A stretch of DNA of 39,024 nucleotides from Dyella silvatica. Its GTDB lineage: Bacteria; Pseudomonadota; Gammaproteobacteria; Xanthomonadales; Rhodanobacteraceae. A program made the translations under genes and the position numbers. Under the pieces are notes generated by a model. That model saw only the letters and a list, made by a program, of their open reading frames with translations. It did not search any database and was not told the DNA's origin. The stretch is taken from assembly GCF_026283955.1 (NCBI RefSeq), contig NZ_JAPDPE010000040.1, forward strand, positions 1 to 39,024, read 5' to 3'. Positions 1-8,245 of the stretch are shown here, piece by piece; positions within the stretch are counted from its first letter, which is position 1, and each line of letters starts with the position of its first letter.

Positions 1-74
1 GCATGAACAAAAAACACGCCGCCGCGAAACATACCGCCGAAACCGAGCGCGTCGAAGAAAGCACTTAGCGACAT
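1..74 (-). CDS. Possible start of a divergent gene cut by the window edge
   Basis: Reading the minus strand from an ATG at 74 gives an open frame to the left edge, beginning MSLSAFFDALGFGGMFRGG. The Gly/Phe-rich hydrophobic start resembles the N-terminus of a membrane protein, but only 24 codons are visible, so no family can be named. Only a weak purine stretch precedes the ATG. If real, it is transcribed divergently from the monooxygenase at 117 with only about 42 bases between the two starts. A competing reading is a short plus-strand tail ending at the TAG at 66-68 (Lys/Ala/Glu-rich), which could be the end of an upstream gene. I favour the minus frame slightly. Confidence 0.3.
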   Translation of the reverse strand, partial: MSLSAFFDALGFGGMFRGGVFFVH

Positions 75-116
75 ATCCAGATTCGTCCGCCATCCATTGC
101 TACGGAACACGCCACC

Positions 117-1424
117 ATGAAAGCGAGTGTTGCGATGTTGCATCAGAAAACGAATTCAGCCAGCCCGCCGCAGGCCCATGTCGTCGTTGTCGGAGCCAGC
201 GTGTCGGGATGCGCGGCAGCTATATTGTTTGCCCGGCAAGGCATCCCGGTAACGGTGATTGAAAAGCGCCACCCCAGCGACTTTCATAAGCCCATCTGCA
301 CGCACTACATCCAGCCTTGCAGCCTCACCGCCTGGCGCGAGCTGGATTTGTACGAGCCCTTGCTGGAAGCCGGCGCAGTCAAGAACACGATCGGCATCTG
401 GACCAAATGGGGCTGGATTCCCAAGGCCGAGCTAGGTGAAGTGCACGCGTTGAACATGCGTCGTGTCACGCTCGACCCGCTGCTGCGCAGCAAGATGATC
501 AACACCCCCGGTGTCACCTACCTCGAAGGTACGCGCTGTTCTGCCTTGCAACGGGATGCATCGGGCGCCGTCACGGGTGTCACCGTGGAATCGGCCACCA
601 GCGGAAGCTTCGAGCTGCCCTGCACCTTGCTAGTGGGTGCCGATGGGCGTGAATCGACGGTGGCCGAATTGGCCGGTGTGCCTACCGAGGAGACGCCGAA
701 TCAGCGTTTCTCTTGCTTCACCTTTTTTCGCAACATTCCCAATGAATCGCGAACCACCTCACGCATGTGGATGCTTGAGCCTTATATCGCCTATCAGTTT
801 CCAAACGACGATGGCACCACCTTGATTGCGCTGATGCCCACCAAGGACCGTGTTGCCGACTTCAAGGCCGACCGTGCCAAATGCTTTCGCGAGATCGTCA
901 AATCGCTGCCGGATGCGCCCGATATCGACCATGCCGAACAGATTGCCGACTACCTGATCAATACCAAGAACTCGATGCTGCTACGGCGCAAGCTGCCGCA
1001 CGGCCTGGCCCTGGTCGGCGATGCTTTCATGACGACCGACCCGCTGCACGGCTTCGGCATTTCCTGGGGCATTATTTCCGCGTCGGAACTGGTTCATCGC
1101 GCCGCCCCGGGTTTGCTGGCCGGCCTGCGGCCGGATCGTGAAATCGCCGCCTATCACCGCGAGCGCTATGCCGAGGTCAAGGGCCACTTCAAGATCATGG
1201 CCGACATGGCGTTGGCCAAGCCGATGCCTGCCATGCAACAAATGCTGTTCAGCGCGGCGACGCGCGACCCGCAGACGAGCGCCATCGTGCAGCGCTTTCT
1301 TGCCGGCACCAGCGGCACCGGCGAACTGCTTTCGCTGCGCACCCTGATGCGCGCCTTCACCACCACGGTTCGCCATTCGTTTCGCCGGCCACCGCAGATG
1401 GTGTCGGAAAGCAGCGGCGCCTGA
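117..1424 (+). CDS. FAD-dependent monooxygenase (PHBH-fold, FAD_binding_3 type)
   Basis: 435 residues, a usual size for single-component aromatic or squalene-type flavin monooxygenases. The N-terminus carries the Rossmann dinucleotide-binding strand-turn-helix VVVVGASVSGCAAA (residues 22-35; the usual GxGxxG has Ser at its second Gly), followed by a Glu (VIEKR) for the ribose. A second FAD motif, LLVGADGREST, lies near residue 175. The conserved GD motif is VGDAFMTTDPLHGFG with Asp302, which contacts FAD ribose in this family. No signal peptide or membrane segment is evident, so it is probably cytosolic. The substrate cannot be read from the sequence. The next gene starts 80 bases downstream on the same strand and has its own strong ribosome-binding site. 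The ATG at 117 is used; an in-frame ATG at residue 7 (135) is an alternative. Confidence 0.9.
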   Translation: MKASVAMLHQKTNSASPPQAHVVVVGASVSGCAAAILFARQGIPVTVIEKRHPSDFHKPICTHYIQPCSLTAWRELDLYEPLLEAGAVKNTIGIWTKWGWIPKAELGEVHALNMRRVTLDPLLRSKMINTPGVTYLEGTRCSALQRDASGAVTGVTVESATSGSFELPCTLLVGADGRESTVAELAGVPTEETPNQRFSCFTFFRNIPNESRTTSRMWMLEPYIAYQFPNDDGTTLIALMPTKDRVADFKADRAKCFREIVKSLPDAPDIDHAEQIADYLINTKNSMLLRRKLPHGLALVGDAFMTTDPLHGFGISWGIISASELVHRAAPGLLAGLRPDREIAAYHRERYAEVKGHFKIMADMALAKPMPAMQQMLFSAATRDPQTSAIVQRFLAGTSGTGELLSLRTLMRAFTTTVRHSFRRPPQMVSESSGA

Positions 1425-1504
1425 GCGCAAGCCCGTCGCCCACGTTTACATTCCGCCCGCCCCGTCTAGGTTCCATCCATCGACAAAGTCATCACGGAGG
1501 TCTC

Positions 1505-2614
1505 ATGAAAGTGCTCATGGTAGTGACAAGCCATTCACGGTTTGGTGACAGCGACAACCCCACAGGCCTCTATCTTTCCGAATTCAGCCACCCCTACGAA
1601 GTCTTCGTAAAGCATGGCCTGCAGGTCGATGTCGCCTCGCCCACGGGTGGCAAGGCGCCGATCGATCCATCCAGCATCAACGATGCATCGATCCATTGGG
1701 GTATCCGGCTGGTCGAGCACACGCTAAAACTTAGCGACGTGCATGCTGGCGACTACGCCGCCGTGTTTCTCGTCGGCGGACATGGCGCGGTCTACGATCT
1801 GCCGCACAACGCCGATCTACAGCGTTTGCTGAAACAGACCGCTGCCGACGACCAGGTCATCGCCGCGATTTGCCACGGCCAGGCCGGCTTGCTCGAAGCG
1901 ACCTTGGACAACGGCTCGCACCTGCTGGCCGGCAAATCCGTCACCGGCTTCAGCAATACGGAAGAGACCATTATCGGGCTTGAAAAAGTGGTGCCGTTCT
2001 TGCTCGAGAACGAACTCGTCGCACGCGGCGCTCAGTTCAAAGCCGCGCCGGCGTGGGAAAGCCATGTGGTCGCGCACGGCTCGCTGATCACCGGGCAAAA
2101 CCCGGCCTCGGCAACGGCCCTGGCCGAAGCGGTTTGTGCCTACCTGGATGAGCATCACGGCAACGTACTTGCGGACAAGAGCGCGCAGGCCGTGACCCTG
2201 GCCAGGCGTTACGGCGGGGCCTGGAACAACCGCGACTTCGACATCTTCGGGCAGATCTTCGCCGAGGACGTCACCTACTTCGATCCGTTCGTGGGCGACA
2301 GCCCGATCCAGATCAAGGCCATGGGCGACTACGTCGGCCAACTGATCGCAGCCTTTCCCGATCTGCGCTTTGAAGTGCTATCGCTGCGTGGCGGCAGCGA
2401 CTACGCCGTATTCGAATGGATCATGCACGGCAGTAACACCGGCGAGTCGGAACTGCACGCCGCCACCCAGCACAAGATCGCCTTGAAAGGCATCGACTTT
2501 CTCGACATCAAAGGTGACCGAATCCAGGCCATCCGCGCCTATTTCGATCGCCAGGAATACATCGAGTCGCTAAAGCTCGACGCCGTCAGTGTATTGAGCG
2601 ACACCATCTCTTAA
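1505..2614 (+). CDS. DJ-1/PfpI domain fused to a SnoaL-like domain
   Basis: 369 residues with two parts. Residues 1 to about 220 form a class I glutamine-amidotransferase-like DJ-1/PfpI domain. The nucleophile elbow is AAICHGQAGLL with Cys123, preceded by the VFLVGGHGAVYDLP strand-turn and followed by TGFSNTEE and AWESHVVAHG segments typical of this family (Hsp31/PfpI-like hydrolases, glyoxalases or chaperones). Residues about 225-360 resemble SnoaL/NTF2-like ester-cyclase folds: WNNRDFDIFGQIFAEDVTYFDPFVG, then an FEW strand and a final RAYFDRQEYIESL. A strong Shine-Dalgarno (GGAGG, 1496-1500) sits four bases before the ATG. DJ-1 and SnoaL domains are each common, but their fusion is less usual. 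Function is open: detoxification of a reactive carbonyl or tailoring of a small molecule are possibilities only. The preceding monooxygenase may be functionally linked. Confidence 0.88.
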   Translation: MKVLMVVTSHSRFGDSDNPTGLYLSEFSHPYEVFVKHGLQVDVASPTGGKAPIDPSSINDASIHWGIRLVEHTLKLSDVHAGDYAAVFLVGGHGAVYDLPHNADLQRLLKQTAADDQVIAAICHGQAGLLEATLDNGSHLLAGKSVTGFSNTEETIIGLEKVVPFLLENELVARGAQFKAAPAWESHVVAHGSLITGQNPASATALAEAVCAYLDEHHGNVLADKSAQAVTLARRYGGAWNNRDFDIFGQIFAEDVTYFDPFVGDSPIQIKAMGDYVGQLIAAFPDLRFEVLSLRGGSDYAVFEWIMHGSNTGESELHAATQHKIALKGIDFLDIKGDRIQAIRAYFDRQEYIESLKLDAVSVLSDTIS

Positions 2615-2629
2615 CGCGCTGAAAGAAAG

Positions 2630-2662
2630 CATGCCGGCTTCCCGATGCAGGAAGGCGGCATG
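2630..2662 (+). terminator. Imperfect hairpin between the DJ-1/SnoaL and DUF4331 genes
   Basis: Arms 2630-2642 (CATGCCGGCTTCC) and 2650-2662 (GGAAGGCGGCATG) pair over 13 positions with a single G-G mismatch and a 7-base loop. It begins 16 bases after the stop codon of the upstream gene. No T-run follows, so it is not a classical intrinsic terminator; it may protect the 3' end of the mRNA or partly terminate. Confidence 0.35.
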
Positions 2663-2718
2663 ACTGACTGCGGCGCGCTGAGGCCACTTTAATCGAAGCC
2701 ACACAGGAAACGATCGAC

Positions 2719-3819
2719 ATGAAGGGCATGACTGCTTGGGTTGCGATAGCTGTTTTATTGTGTACCAGTATGGTCCGCGCCTCGGACCATCGAGAATCGC
2801 CAGCGATAGAGGGAAATCCGGCTGCCGACATCACCGATTTCTACGCCTTTCTGAATCCCAAGGACCCCAGCCGGCTAGTGCTGGTGATGGGCGTAAGCCC
2901 GGCAAGCACACCGCAAATTTCTCGTACGTACCAGTTTTCCGCAAAAACCCGTTATCTGTTCAAGATCGACAGCAACGGCGATTACCTGGCCGACCGGGTC
3001 ATCGATGTACGGTTTTCGAAGCCTGAATTTCCCAAGCTATCCAATACCGGTGCGCTGATTCCCGGGCAGCATTTTCGGGCCGACTTCGGCTTCGGCCTGC
3101 CGGAGATCCGTGGCGCGGTAACGCCGTTGATACAGGCCTCGCTTACCCCGCCCGAGCCGCTGGTGTTTCACAACGATGTGGGCATCAAGATGTTTACCGG
3201 CCCACGTGACGACCCGTTCTTTTTCGACTCCACCGATTCGTTTCGCGTCTTGAACAAGCAGCAGCCGAAATTCGAGCACGGTATCGACCGCAACGCCGGC
3301 CTCAATATCAATGCCATCGTGATCGAAATGCCGCTCGCCCTGGTCTACCGCGGCGTGCCGCTGCATATGTGGGTGACCACCGAAGAAGAAGAGGCCGATG
3401 CCTCGGGCAAGCTGCAGTGGCGGCAGATTCAGCGCGACGCCAACCCGGCGGTTAAGGCCGTCTATATCCCACCGGAGTATCTGGACAGCTACAACGCCTC
3501 TGAGCCGGTCGACGACAAAAAGAACTTCGCCGCGATCATCGGCGGCTCGGCCAAATATCTGTTCAGCATCAGCGACCAGGATCTCGCCAAATATCTCAGC
3601 ATCGTGACCCCGGACGAGATGACCCTGGACCCGACCAAGCCGATCAAGATGCCCAACGGCCGCACGCTGGATGACGATATCGACCTGATGTTCTGGTTCA
3701 ACCTGTATAAGCCGCTTGCCTATGCGCCAGGCGACCTGGACGGCGTTCACGCCAACGACGTTCCCAACCTCAAGTATTTCCCCTATCTGGCGCCGCCGCA
3801 TACCGTGCCCAAACCATGA
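2719..3819 (+). CDS. DUF4331 family exported protein, copy 1
   Basis: 366 residues. The N-terminus (MKGMTAWVAIAVLLCTSMVRA) is a signal peptide, with mature sequence starting SDHRESP, the hallmark just after cleavage in this family. Other family signatures are DITDFYAFLNP, FTGPRDDPFFFD near residue 160, NINAIVIEMPL, PNGRTLDDD and the C-terminal NDVPNLKYFPYLAPPH. A DSNGDYLAD stretch (residues 84-92) resembles an Asp-rich Ca-binding loop. The biochemical function of DUF4331 is not known to me. Export to the periplasm or cell surface is supported by the signal peptide. An AGGA sequence lies about ten bases before the ATG. The next gene is a close paralogue 58 bases downstream, so the pair is probably co-transcribed. 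The TonB receptor and the TPR/HupE pair further on may belong to the same system. Confidence 0.88.
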   Translation: MKGMTAWVAIAVLLCTSMVRASDHRESPAIEGNPAADITDFYAFLNPKDPSRLVLVMGVSPASTPQISRTYQFSAKTRYLFKIDSNGDYLADRVIDVRFSKPEFPKLSNTGALIPGQHFRADFGFGLPEIRGAVTPLIQASLTPPEPLVFHNDVGIKMFTGPRDDPFFFDSTDSFRVLNKQQPKFEHGIDRNAGLNINAIVIEMPLALVYRGVPLHMWVTTEEEEADASGKLQWRQIQRDANPAVKAVYIPPEYLDSYNASEPVDDKKNFAAIIGGSAKYLFSISDQDLAKYLSIVTPDEMTLDPTKPIKMPNGRTLDDDIDLMFWFNLYKPLAYAPGDLDGVHANDVPNLKYFPYLAPPHTVPKP

Positions 3820-3877
3820 GCACGCGCAGACCACCGGCAAACGGCAACGAACTCGCAACCCATAGCGGAGCATTATC

Positions 3878-4987
3878 ATGAGTGCAGTTGGTAAACTTTC
3901 ATGGCGCGTACTTCTACTTGGCCTAGGCATCTTGCTGTCCTCGCTGCAGCCGCAGGCCGCCATCGCCAGCGACCATCGCGAAGCCCCCGGCATCGCCGAC
4001 AAACCGATGCTCGACATCGCCGATTTCTATGCTTTTCTAAGCCCGACCAACTCGAACCGGCTGGTGCTGGTAATGACGGTGAACGGCTATGGCTTGCCGC
4101 CGCTGTCGAAGACCTATTTGTTTTCCGACAAGGCACGGTACAAGTTCTACATCGACAACGATGGCGACACCCGGCCGGACCACAGCATTGTGGTGACCTT
4201 CTCCAAGCCGCAATTCGCTCACTTTACTGATCCCGATCATTTCAGCGGGCAGACCTTCTCGGCCGCCTTCTCGATGGGCATTCCAACGCTGAACGGCCCA
4301 GTGACCCCGGCGACTCAGGTGTACTACGTGCCCACCGCACCGGTGATTGTCGATGGTGCCAAGGGTGTTCGCATGTTCACCGGTTTGCGTGACGACCCAT
4401 TCTTCTTCGACAACGTCGATTCGGACCGGGTATTCGCCGGCCTGCAGCCGAAATTCATGTCGGGCAAGGATCGCTTCGCCGGCTTTAATGTCTCGGCCAT
4501 CGTGATCGAGATTCCGTTGTCCAGCGTCTATCGCGGGCGTCCACTCGCGCTATGGGCAACCACCGAAGAGCAAACGCCGCGCGGTGAATGGAAGCAGGTC
4601 CAACGGGTGGGACACCCGGCGATCAAGGGGGTTTATGTGCCCGACGAAATGGCCGAGCTGTTCAACTCCAGCCAGCCGATCGACGACGTCCGCAACTTCA
4701 AAGCGCCGATCACCGCCAGCGCGCAGCGGCTGTTTCACCTCAGCGGCGATACCCTGACGACCCTGGTCGACACGGTGGTTCCAGACACGCTTAAGCTGGA
4801 TCCGACCAAGCCGATCAAAATGCCCAATGGACGCACCCTGGATGACCCGCTGGGCCTGATGTTCTGGTTCAACCTCTACACCCCGATTGCCTACGCACCG
4901 GGAGATCTGGACGGTGTTCACGGCAACGATGTGCCCAACAGCAAATACTTCCCCTATCTGGCACCGCCGCATACCGTTCCGCGCTGA
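3878..4987 (+). CDS. DUF4331 family exported protein, copy 2
   Basis: 369 residues, collinear with the preceding gene and obviously a tandem duplicate that has since diverged (same SDHRE, DIADFYAFLSP, FTGLRDDPFFFD, IVIEIPL, PNGRTLDD, NDVPN and FPYLAPPH blocks). The N-terminus is longer: a basic start followed by a hydrophobic stretch ending LQPQAAIA, which looks like a cleavable signal peptide, with mature SDHREAP. The Asp-rich loop is DNDGDTRPD (residues 93-101). A GGAG ribosome-binding site lies nine bases before the ATG. A strong perfect hairpin 44 bases after the stop probably ends this transcription unit. Why two copies are kept is unknown; a heteromeric complex or two related ligands are possible. 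Confidence 0.88.
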   Translation: MSAVGKLSWRVLLLGLGILLSSLQPQAAIASDHREAPGIADKPMLDIADFYAFLSPTNSNRLVLVMTVNGYGLPPLSKTYLFSDKARYKFYIDNDGDTRPDHSIVVTFSKPQFAHFTDPDHFSGQTFSAAFSMGIPTLNGPVTPATQVYYVPTAPVIVDGAKGVRMFTGLRDDPFFFDNVDSDRVFAGLQPKFMSGKDRFAGFNVSAIVIEIPLSSVYRGRPLALWATTEEQTPRGEWKQVQRVGHPAIKGVYVPDEMAELFNSSQPIDDVRNFKAPITASAQRLFHLSGDTLTTLVDTVVPDTLKLDPTKPIKMPNGRTLDDPLGLMFWFNLYTPIAYAPGDLDGVHGNDVPNSKYFPYLAPPHTVPR

Positions 4988-5030
4988 GCGCGCATTCAAG
5001 CGCCCGCCAAGCACTGAAGCACCGTACCAA

Positions 5031-5058
5031 CTCCCCTCTCCGATGACGGAGAGGGGAG
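5031..5058 (+). terminator. Perfect 12-bp hairpin after the DUF4331 pair
   Basis: Arms CTCCCCTCTCCG (5031-5042) and CGGAGAGGGGAG (5047-5058) are perfectly complementary around the loop ATGA. The stem is very stable, but no T-run follows on either strand. It may act as a terminator or mRNA-stabilising stem, or be a copy of a dispersed palindromic repeat. It separates the DUF4331 pair from the TfoX-like gene. Confidence 0.5.
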
Positions 5059-5112
5059 CCACGCATAGATATCCCAGCTGCCCATCCGAATCACTTAGGC
5101 GACCTACCGGGC

Positions 5113-5463
5113 ATGACTAAAGCAGGCGTTACAAAAACCGACCTAGCCAGCGAATATGTGGCCTATGTCATCGATCAGCTGGCGGCTTACCGCGAGGTAA
5201 CCGCCAAGCGTTTCTTTGGCGGCGTCGCGCTGATAGCAAGCGACATCCAGTTCGCCATCGTCATGAAAGATACCTTGTACTTCTGCGTCCAGCCGAAAAA
5301 CCGGCAGCGCTACCTGGATCACGGCATGGGACCTTTCACCTATCAAACCGCCAAGCGAACGGTTTCGGTGCAACGCTATTACGAGGTTCCCAGCGACGTG
5401 CTTGAAGACAGTGAAGCGCTATCGAGCTGGATGGACCTGGCCATGGCCGATGCCAGGCGTTAG
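5113..5463 (+). CDS. TfoX N-terminal domain protein
   Basis: 116 residues, matching the stand-alone TfoX/Sxy N-terminal domain in length. Signatures are the ribosome-independent fold markers VTAKRFFGGVALIA (residues 29-42, the typical R-x-FGG turn), the strand IVMKDTLYFCV and the YYEVPSDVLED segment near residue 94 before a C-terminal helix. The full Sxy/TfoX competence activator also has a C-terminal domain, which is absent here, so a role in competence cannot be assumed. No signal peptide is seen, so it is probably cytosolic. The ribosome-binding site before the ATG is weak. It sits alone between a hairpin upstream and a 143-base gap downstream. Confidence 0.8.
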   Translation: MTKAGVTKTDLASEYVAYVIDQLAAYREVTAKRFFGGVALIASDIQFAIVMKDTLYFCVQPKNRQRYLDHGMGPFTYQTAKRTVSVQRYYEVPSDVLEDSEALSSWMDLAMADARR

Positions 5464-5489
5464 CTCACGGCCGATCAGCGAGCGCCCGG

Positions 5490-5501
5490 TTGGCGCGCCA
5501 A
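5490..5501. promoter_or_regulatory. 12-base perfect palindrome upstream of the TonB receptor gene
   Basis: TTGGCGCGCCAA reads the same on both strands and lies in the gap between the TfoX-like gene and the TonB receptor start at 5607. Position and symmetry fit a dimeric repressor site, but a palindrome of this length can occur by chance in GC-rich DNA. No convincing -35/-10 pair was seen beside it. Confidence 0.2.
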
Positions 5502-5606
5502 GACCTGGTCTGCCCGTTTAGCCGCACCGCTGCAGACTCCAGCCCATAAGCATGCACATCGGGGATTGGCGCCGATCTGCCCCGACGTTGCGAGATTCCA
5601 AGCACC

Positions 5607-7754
5607 ATGCCGCATCCTGCAGCCGGCCTTATCGGCCACCTTCCCAACGGCATCATCGGGCTCGCGCTGTTCGCCTGCGGCGCGGCGCTTGCACAAACCC
5701 CGGCACCGCAGATCGACCCACCCAGCGAACTGACCTCTTCGCATGCCAAGACCATGGCATCGGTCGATGTCACCGGTCATTACGACAACGGCGTGGGCAG
5801 CTCCGACGCCTCGTCGCAAGGGATCATCCTCGGCCGTCTGTTGCAGGACATTCCGCTGCTGCGGCCAGGCCAGGTGTTGGAGGCCATTCCCGGCATGGTC
5901 GTGACCCAGCATTCCGGCGACGGCAAGGCCAACCAGTATTTTCTGCGTGGCTACAATCTCGACCATGGCACCGACTTCGCCACCCAGCTGGACGGGGTGC
6001 CGGTCAACATGCCCACCAACGCGCACGGTCAAGGCTATTCCGACCTCAATTTTCTGATTCCCGAACTGGTTCAGCAGATCGACTATCGCAAAGGCACGTA
6101 CTTTGCGCAGAACGGCGATTTCTCCGCCGCGGGCTCGGCCGATATCAGCTACCGCGAAGTTATCGAGCATCCGTTTGTACAGCTCACCCTGGGCAGTGAC
6201 GACTATCGTCGCGTGCTACTGGCGGGCTCGTTTCCGCTGCTGCCGTCGACCGCGCATGCTCCGACCGTGCTTGCGGCCATCGAAGGACTGGGAGAAAACG
6301 GGCCGTGGAAGCATCCCGAACGAATGCGCAAGATCAATGGCCTGCTACGACTGAGCAACGGCGATGCCGCGCGCGGCTGGTCGTTGGATGCATTGGCCTA
6401 CGACGCACACTGGAACGCCACCGACCAGGTGCCTCTCGCGTGGCTCAAATCCGCGCAGTTATGCCGGTTCTGTGCGGTGGACCCGACGGATGGCGGCAAC
6501 AGCGCAAGAGACATTCTCTCCGCTGAATGGCACGCCAGCGATGCCGATGGCTACACCCGTATCTCCGCATACCTTGAACATTATCGTCTGCAGTTGTTTT
6601 CCAACTTCACCTTCTACGAATTGCGCCCGGATACGGGCGATCAGTTTGCGCAGAAAGAAGCGCGTAACCTGCTTGGGGTCAAGCTGGCCCATGCCTGGAC
6701 CCATAACCTGTTCGGCCGCGACTCAAGCACCGAGGCGGGGTTGCAGGTTCGTCACGACCATATCCGGGTCGGCCTGTTCAACACCGCGGATCGAGTACCG
6801 TTCGAAACGGTAAGCGACAGCCGGGTCGGTGAAACAGAAGCCGCTGTCTACGTCGAAAACAGCACCACCTGGAACCCCTGGTTTCGCACGGTGCTAGGCG
6901 TACGCCAAGACACCATCCAGATGCATCTCTCATCGCTTTCGCTGGCAACGAACAGCGGCAACGCATCGGCCAGCCGTACCTCGCCCAAGCTTGCGCTGAT
7001 CTTCGGACCATGGGCCAAGACCGAGTTCTTCATCAATGCCGGCACCGGCTTTCACAGTAACGATGCACGCGGCGCCATCTACCGGATCGACCCGACCACG
7101 GCGACCCAGGCCATGCCTGCACCGCCCTTCGCCGGCGCTCGGGGCGGCGAGCTCGGCGTACGCACCGAACTCGTACCCGGGTTGCAAAGCTCGCTTACCG
7201 GTTGGCGCTTGGACAGTGCATCGGAGTTGGTCTACAACGCGGATTCGGCGATCGGCACCACCTCGCCCAACGGCGCCAGCACGCGCTACGGTATCGAATG
7301 GAATAACCACCTGACGCTCAATCAATGGCTGCTGCTCGACGCTGACCTCGCCTATACGCATGCCCGCTTTACGCACCCCAATGAAAACGATCAGCGCGGC
7401 AGCTATATTCCCAACGCGGTACCGAAAGTCGCCTCGATCGGATTCAGCACACAGGGGCTAAAAGACTGGTCCGGAACCATCAAGTTGCGCTACATCGGCA
7501 GGTATCCGTTATCGCAAGATGGCAGCTTGATGGGTCCCTCGGCCACGGTCATCGACCTGCGCGTATCGCGCGACATCAATCCATCGCTGGCGCTGTCGCT
7601 GGATGTGCTCAACCTGTTCGATCGCAGCTACTACGACATCGCCTACGAGCAAGACTATCGGGCAACTCCAACCAGCCCGACAGTGCCCTCAGGCATCACG
7701 GTGCACCCCGGCGAGCCGCGCGAGTTCCGCCTGACGCTGAAGATGAAACTGTAA
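5607..7754 (+). CDS. TonB-dependent outer-membrane receptor
   Basis: 715 residues, normal for the family. A signal peptide ends at a good cleavage site (hydrophobic IIGLALFACGAALA, then QTP, residues about 16-30). The plug domain follows, with RPGQVLEAIPGMVVTQHSG, the FLRGYNLDHGTDF strand and DGVPVNMPTNAHGQGY (residues about 85-140), then LVQQIDYRKGTYFAQNGDF before the barrel. The remainder is alternating amphipathic strands, with LNLFDRSYYD and a final REFRLTLKMKL, as in the last barrel strands. It imports a ligand across the outer membrane using TonB/ExbBD energy. The ligand is not evident; siderophores, cobalamin, nickel complexes and sugars are all taken up by this superfamily. Its position between the DUF4331 pair and the TPR/HupE pair suggests a shared substrate, but this is inference. 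No ribosome-binding site stands out before the ATG. Confidence 0.92.
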   Translation: MPHPAAGLIGHLPNGIIGLALFACGAALAQTPAPQIDPPSELTSSHAKTMASVDVTGHYDNGVGSSDASSQGIILGRLLQDIPLLRPGQVLEAIPGMVVTQHSGDGKANQYFLRGYNLDHGTDFATQLDGVPVNMPTNAHGQGYSDLNFLIPELVQQIDYRKGTYFAQNGDFSAAGSADISYREVIEHPFVQLTLGSDDYRRVLLAGSFPLLPSTAHAPTVLAAIEGLGENGPWKHPERMRKINGLLRLSNGDAARGWSLDALAYDAHWNATDQVPLAWLKSAQLCRFCAVDPTDGGNSARDILSAEWHASDADGYTRISAYLEHYRLQLFSNFTFYELRPDTGDQFAQKEARNLLGVKLAHAWTHNLFGRDSSTEAGLQVRHDHIRVGLFNTADRVPFETVSDSRVGETEAAVYVENSTTWNPWFRTVLGVRQDTIQMHLSSLSLATNSGNASASRTSPKLALIFGPWAKTEFFINAGTGFHSNDARGAIYRIDPTTATQAMPAPPFAGARGGELGVRTELVPGLQSSLTGWRLDSASELVYNADSAIGTTSPNGASTRYGIEWNNHLTLNQWLLLDADLAYTHARFTHPNENDQRGSYIPNAVPKVASIGFSTQGLKDWSGTIKLRYIGRYPLSQDGSLMGPSATVIDLRVSRDINPSLALSLDVLNLFDRSYYDIAYEQDYRATPTSPTVPSGITVHPGEPREFRLTLKMKL

Positions 7755-7819
7755 TCATCGCCTCGCTGCTTGCGATCGGCGCAAACCCTCAATCATCGCA
7801 TCGCTAGCCGCTGGGGCAA

Positions 7820-7847
7820 GCCGCGTTGCGCGAACGCTAAACGCGGC
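7820..7847 (+). terminator. Hairpin in the convergent gap after the TonB receptor
   Basis: Arms GCCGCGTT (7820-7827) and AACGCGGC (7840-7847) are perfectly complementary with a 12-base loop. The site is about 65 bases after the receptor stop and before the end of the convergent small gene. No T-run is present. The GCGCTACGCCTACCCTACGC stretch just after it (7860-7879 region) resembles dispersed GC-rich repeats of proteobacteria, so a repeat remnant is another reading. Confidence 0.35.
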
Positions 7848-7873
7848 TATCGCATGTATGCGCTACGCCTACC

Positions 7874-8245
7874 CTACGCCGCGGCCGGCTCACCGAAGAA
7901 ACCGGTGACGCGGGCGATCCGCCCCTCCTCCGTAAACTGCACAAAGCTGGTGCCGACATGCAGCGTCGCCTTGGCCTCGTTCAGCAGCTTCCAGTGAGTC
8001 CGGAAAAAATTGTGATGGCCATCGGGCTTTGTTGTATAGACGAAATGTCCTCCAGGCACATTGCCCTGGAACCCTTGCATATAGTCCGCCAGTGCCTGGT
8101 GACCGACGACCTCGACATGAGGGTCGTAATAGGTGCCGTCGGCAACCCAGGTGGCTTCGAGCATCTTCAGGCGTTTGACCGAGTCCGGCTCGGACCAGGC
8201 CGCGGCGTAAGTTTCCAATAGCGGCAGTGCGATTTCAGCGTCCAT
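7874..8245 (-). CDS. NTF2/SnoaL-like protein
   Basis: 123 residues, the normal length of a single SnoaL-like (NTF2 fold) domain. The pattern is an N-terminal helix with LLETYAAAWSEPD, then TWVADGTYYDPHVEVVGHQAL, the YMQGFQ helix and strands ending FVQFTEEGRIARVTGFFGE. The DGTYYDPHVE segment is the typical lid region of the fold. These domains act as isomerases, cyclases or ligand binders; the specific activity is unknown. It is the only gene on the minus strand in the left part and is divergent from the TPR gene, with a 117-base shared upstream region holding an inverted repeat. A similar fold forms the C-terminal half of the DJ-1 fusion at 1505, but the two sequences are not close. Confidence 0.82.
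   Translation of the reverse strand: MDAEIALPLLETYAAAWSEPDSVKRLKMLEATWVADGTYYDPHVEVVGHQALADYMQGFQGNVPGGHFVYTTKPDGHHNFFRTHWKLLNEAKATLHVGTSFVQFTEEGRIARVTGFFGEPAAA

Noticed and set aside
3037-4017. Minus-strand open frame of 326 codons opposite the DUF4331 genes
   Set aside because: It runs across both DUF4331 genes and the gap in antisense and shows no recognisable domain; coding evidence is on the plus strand.
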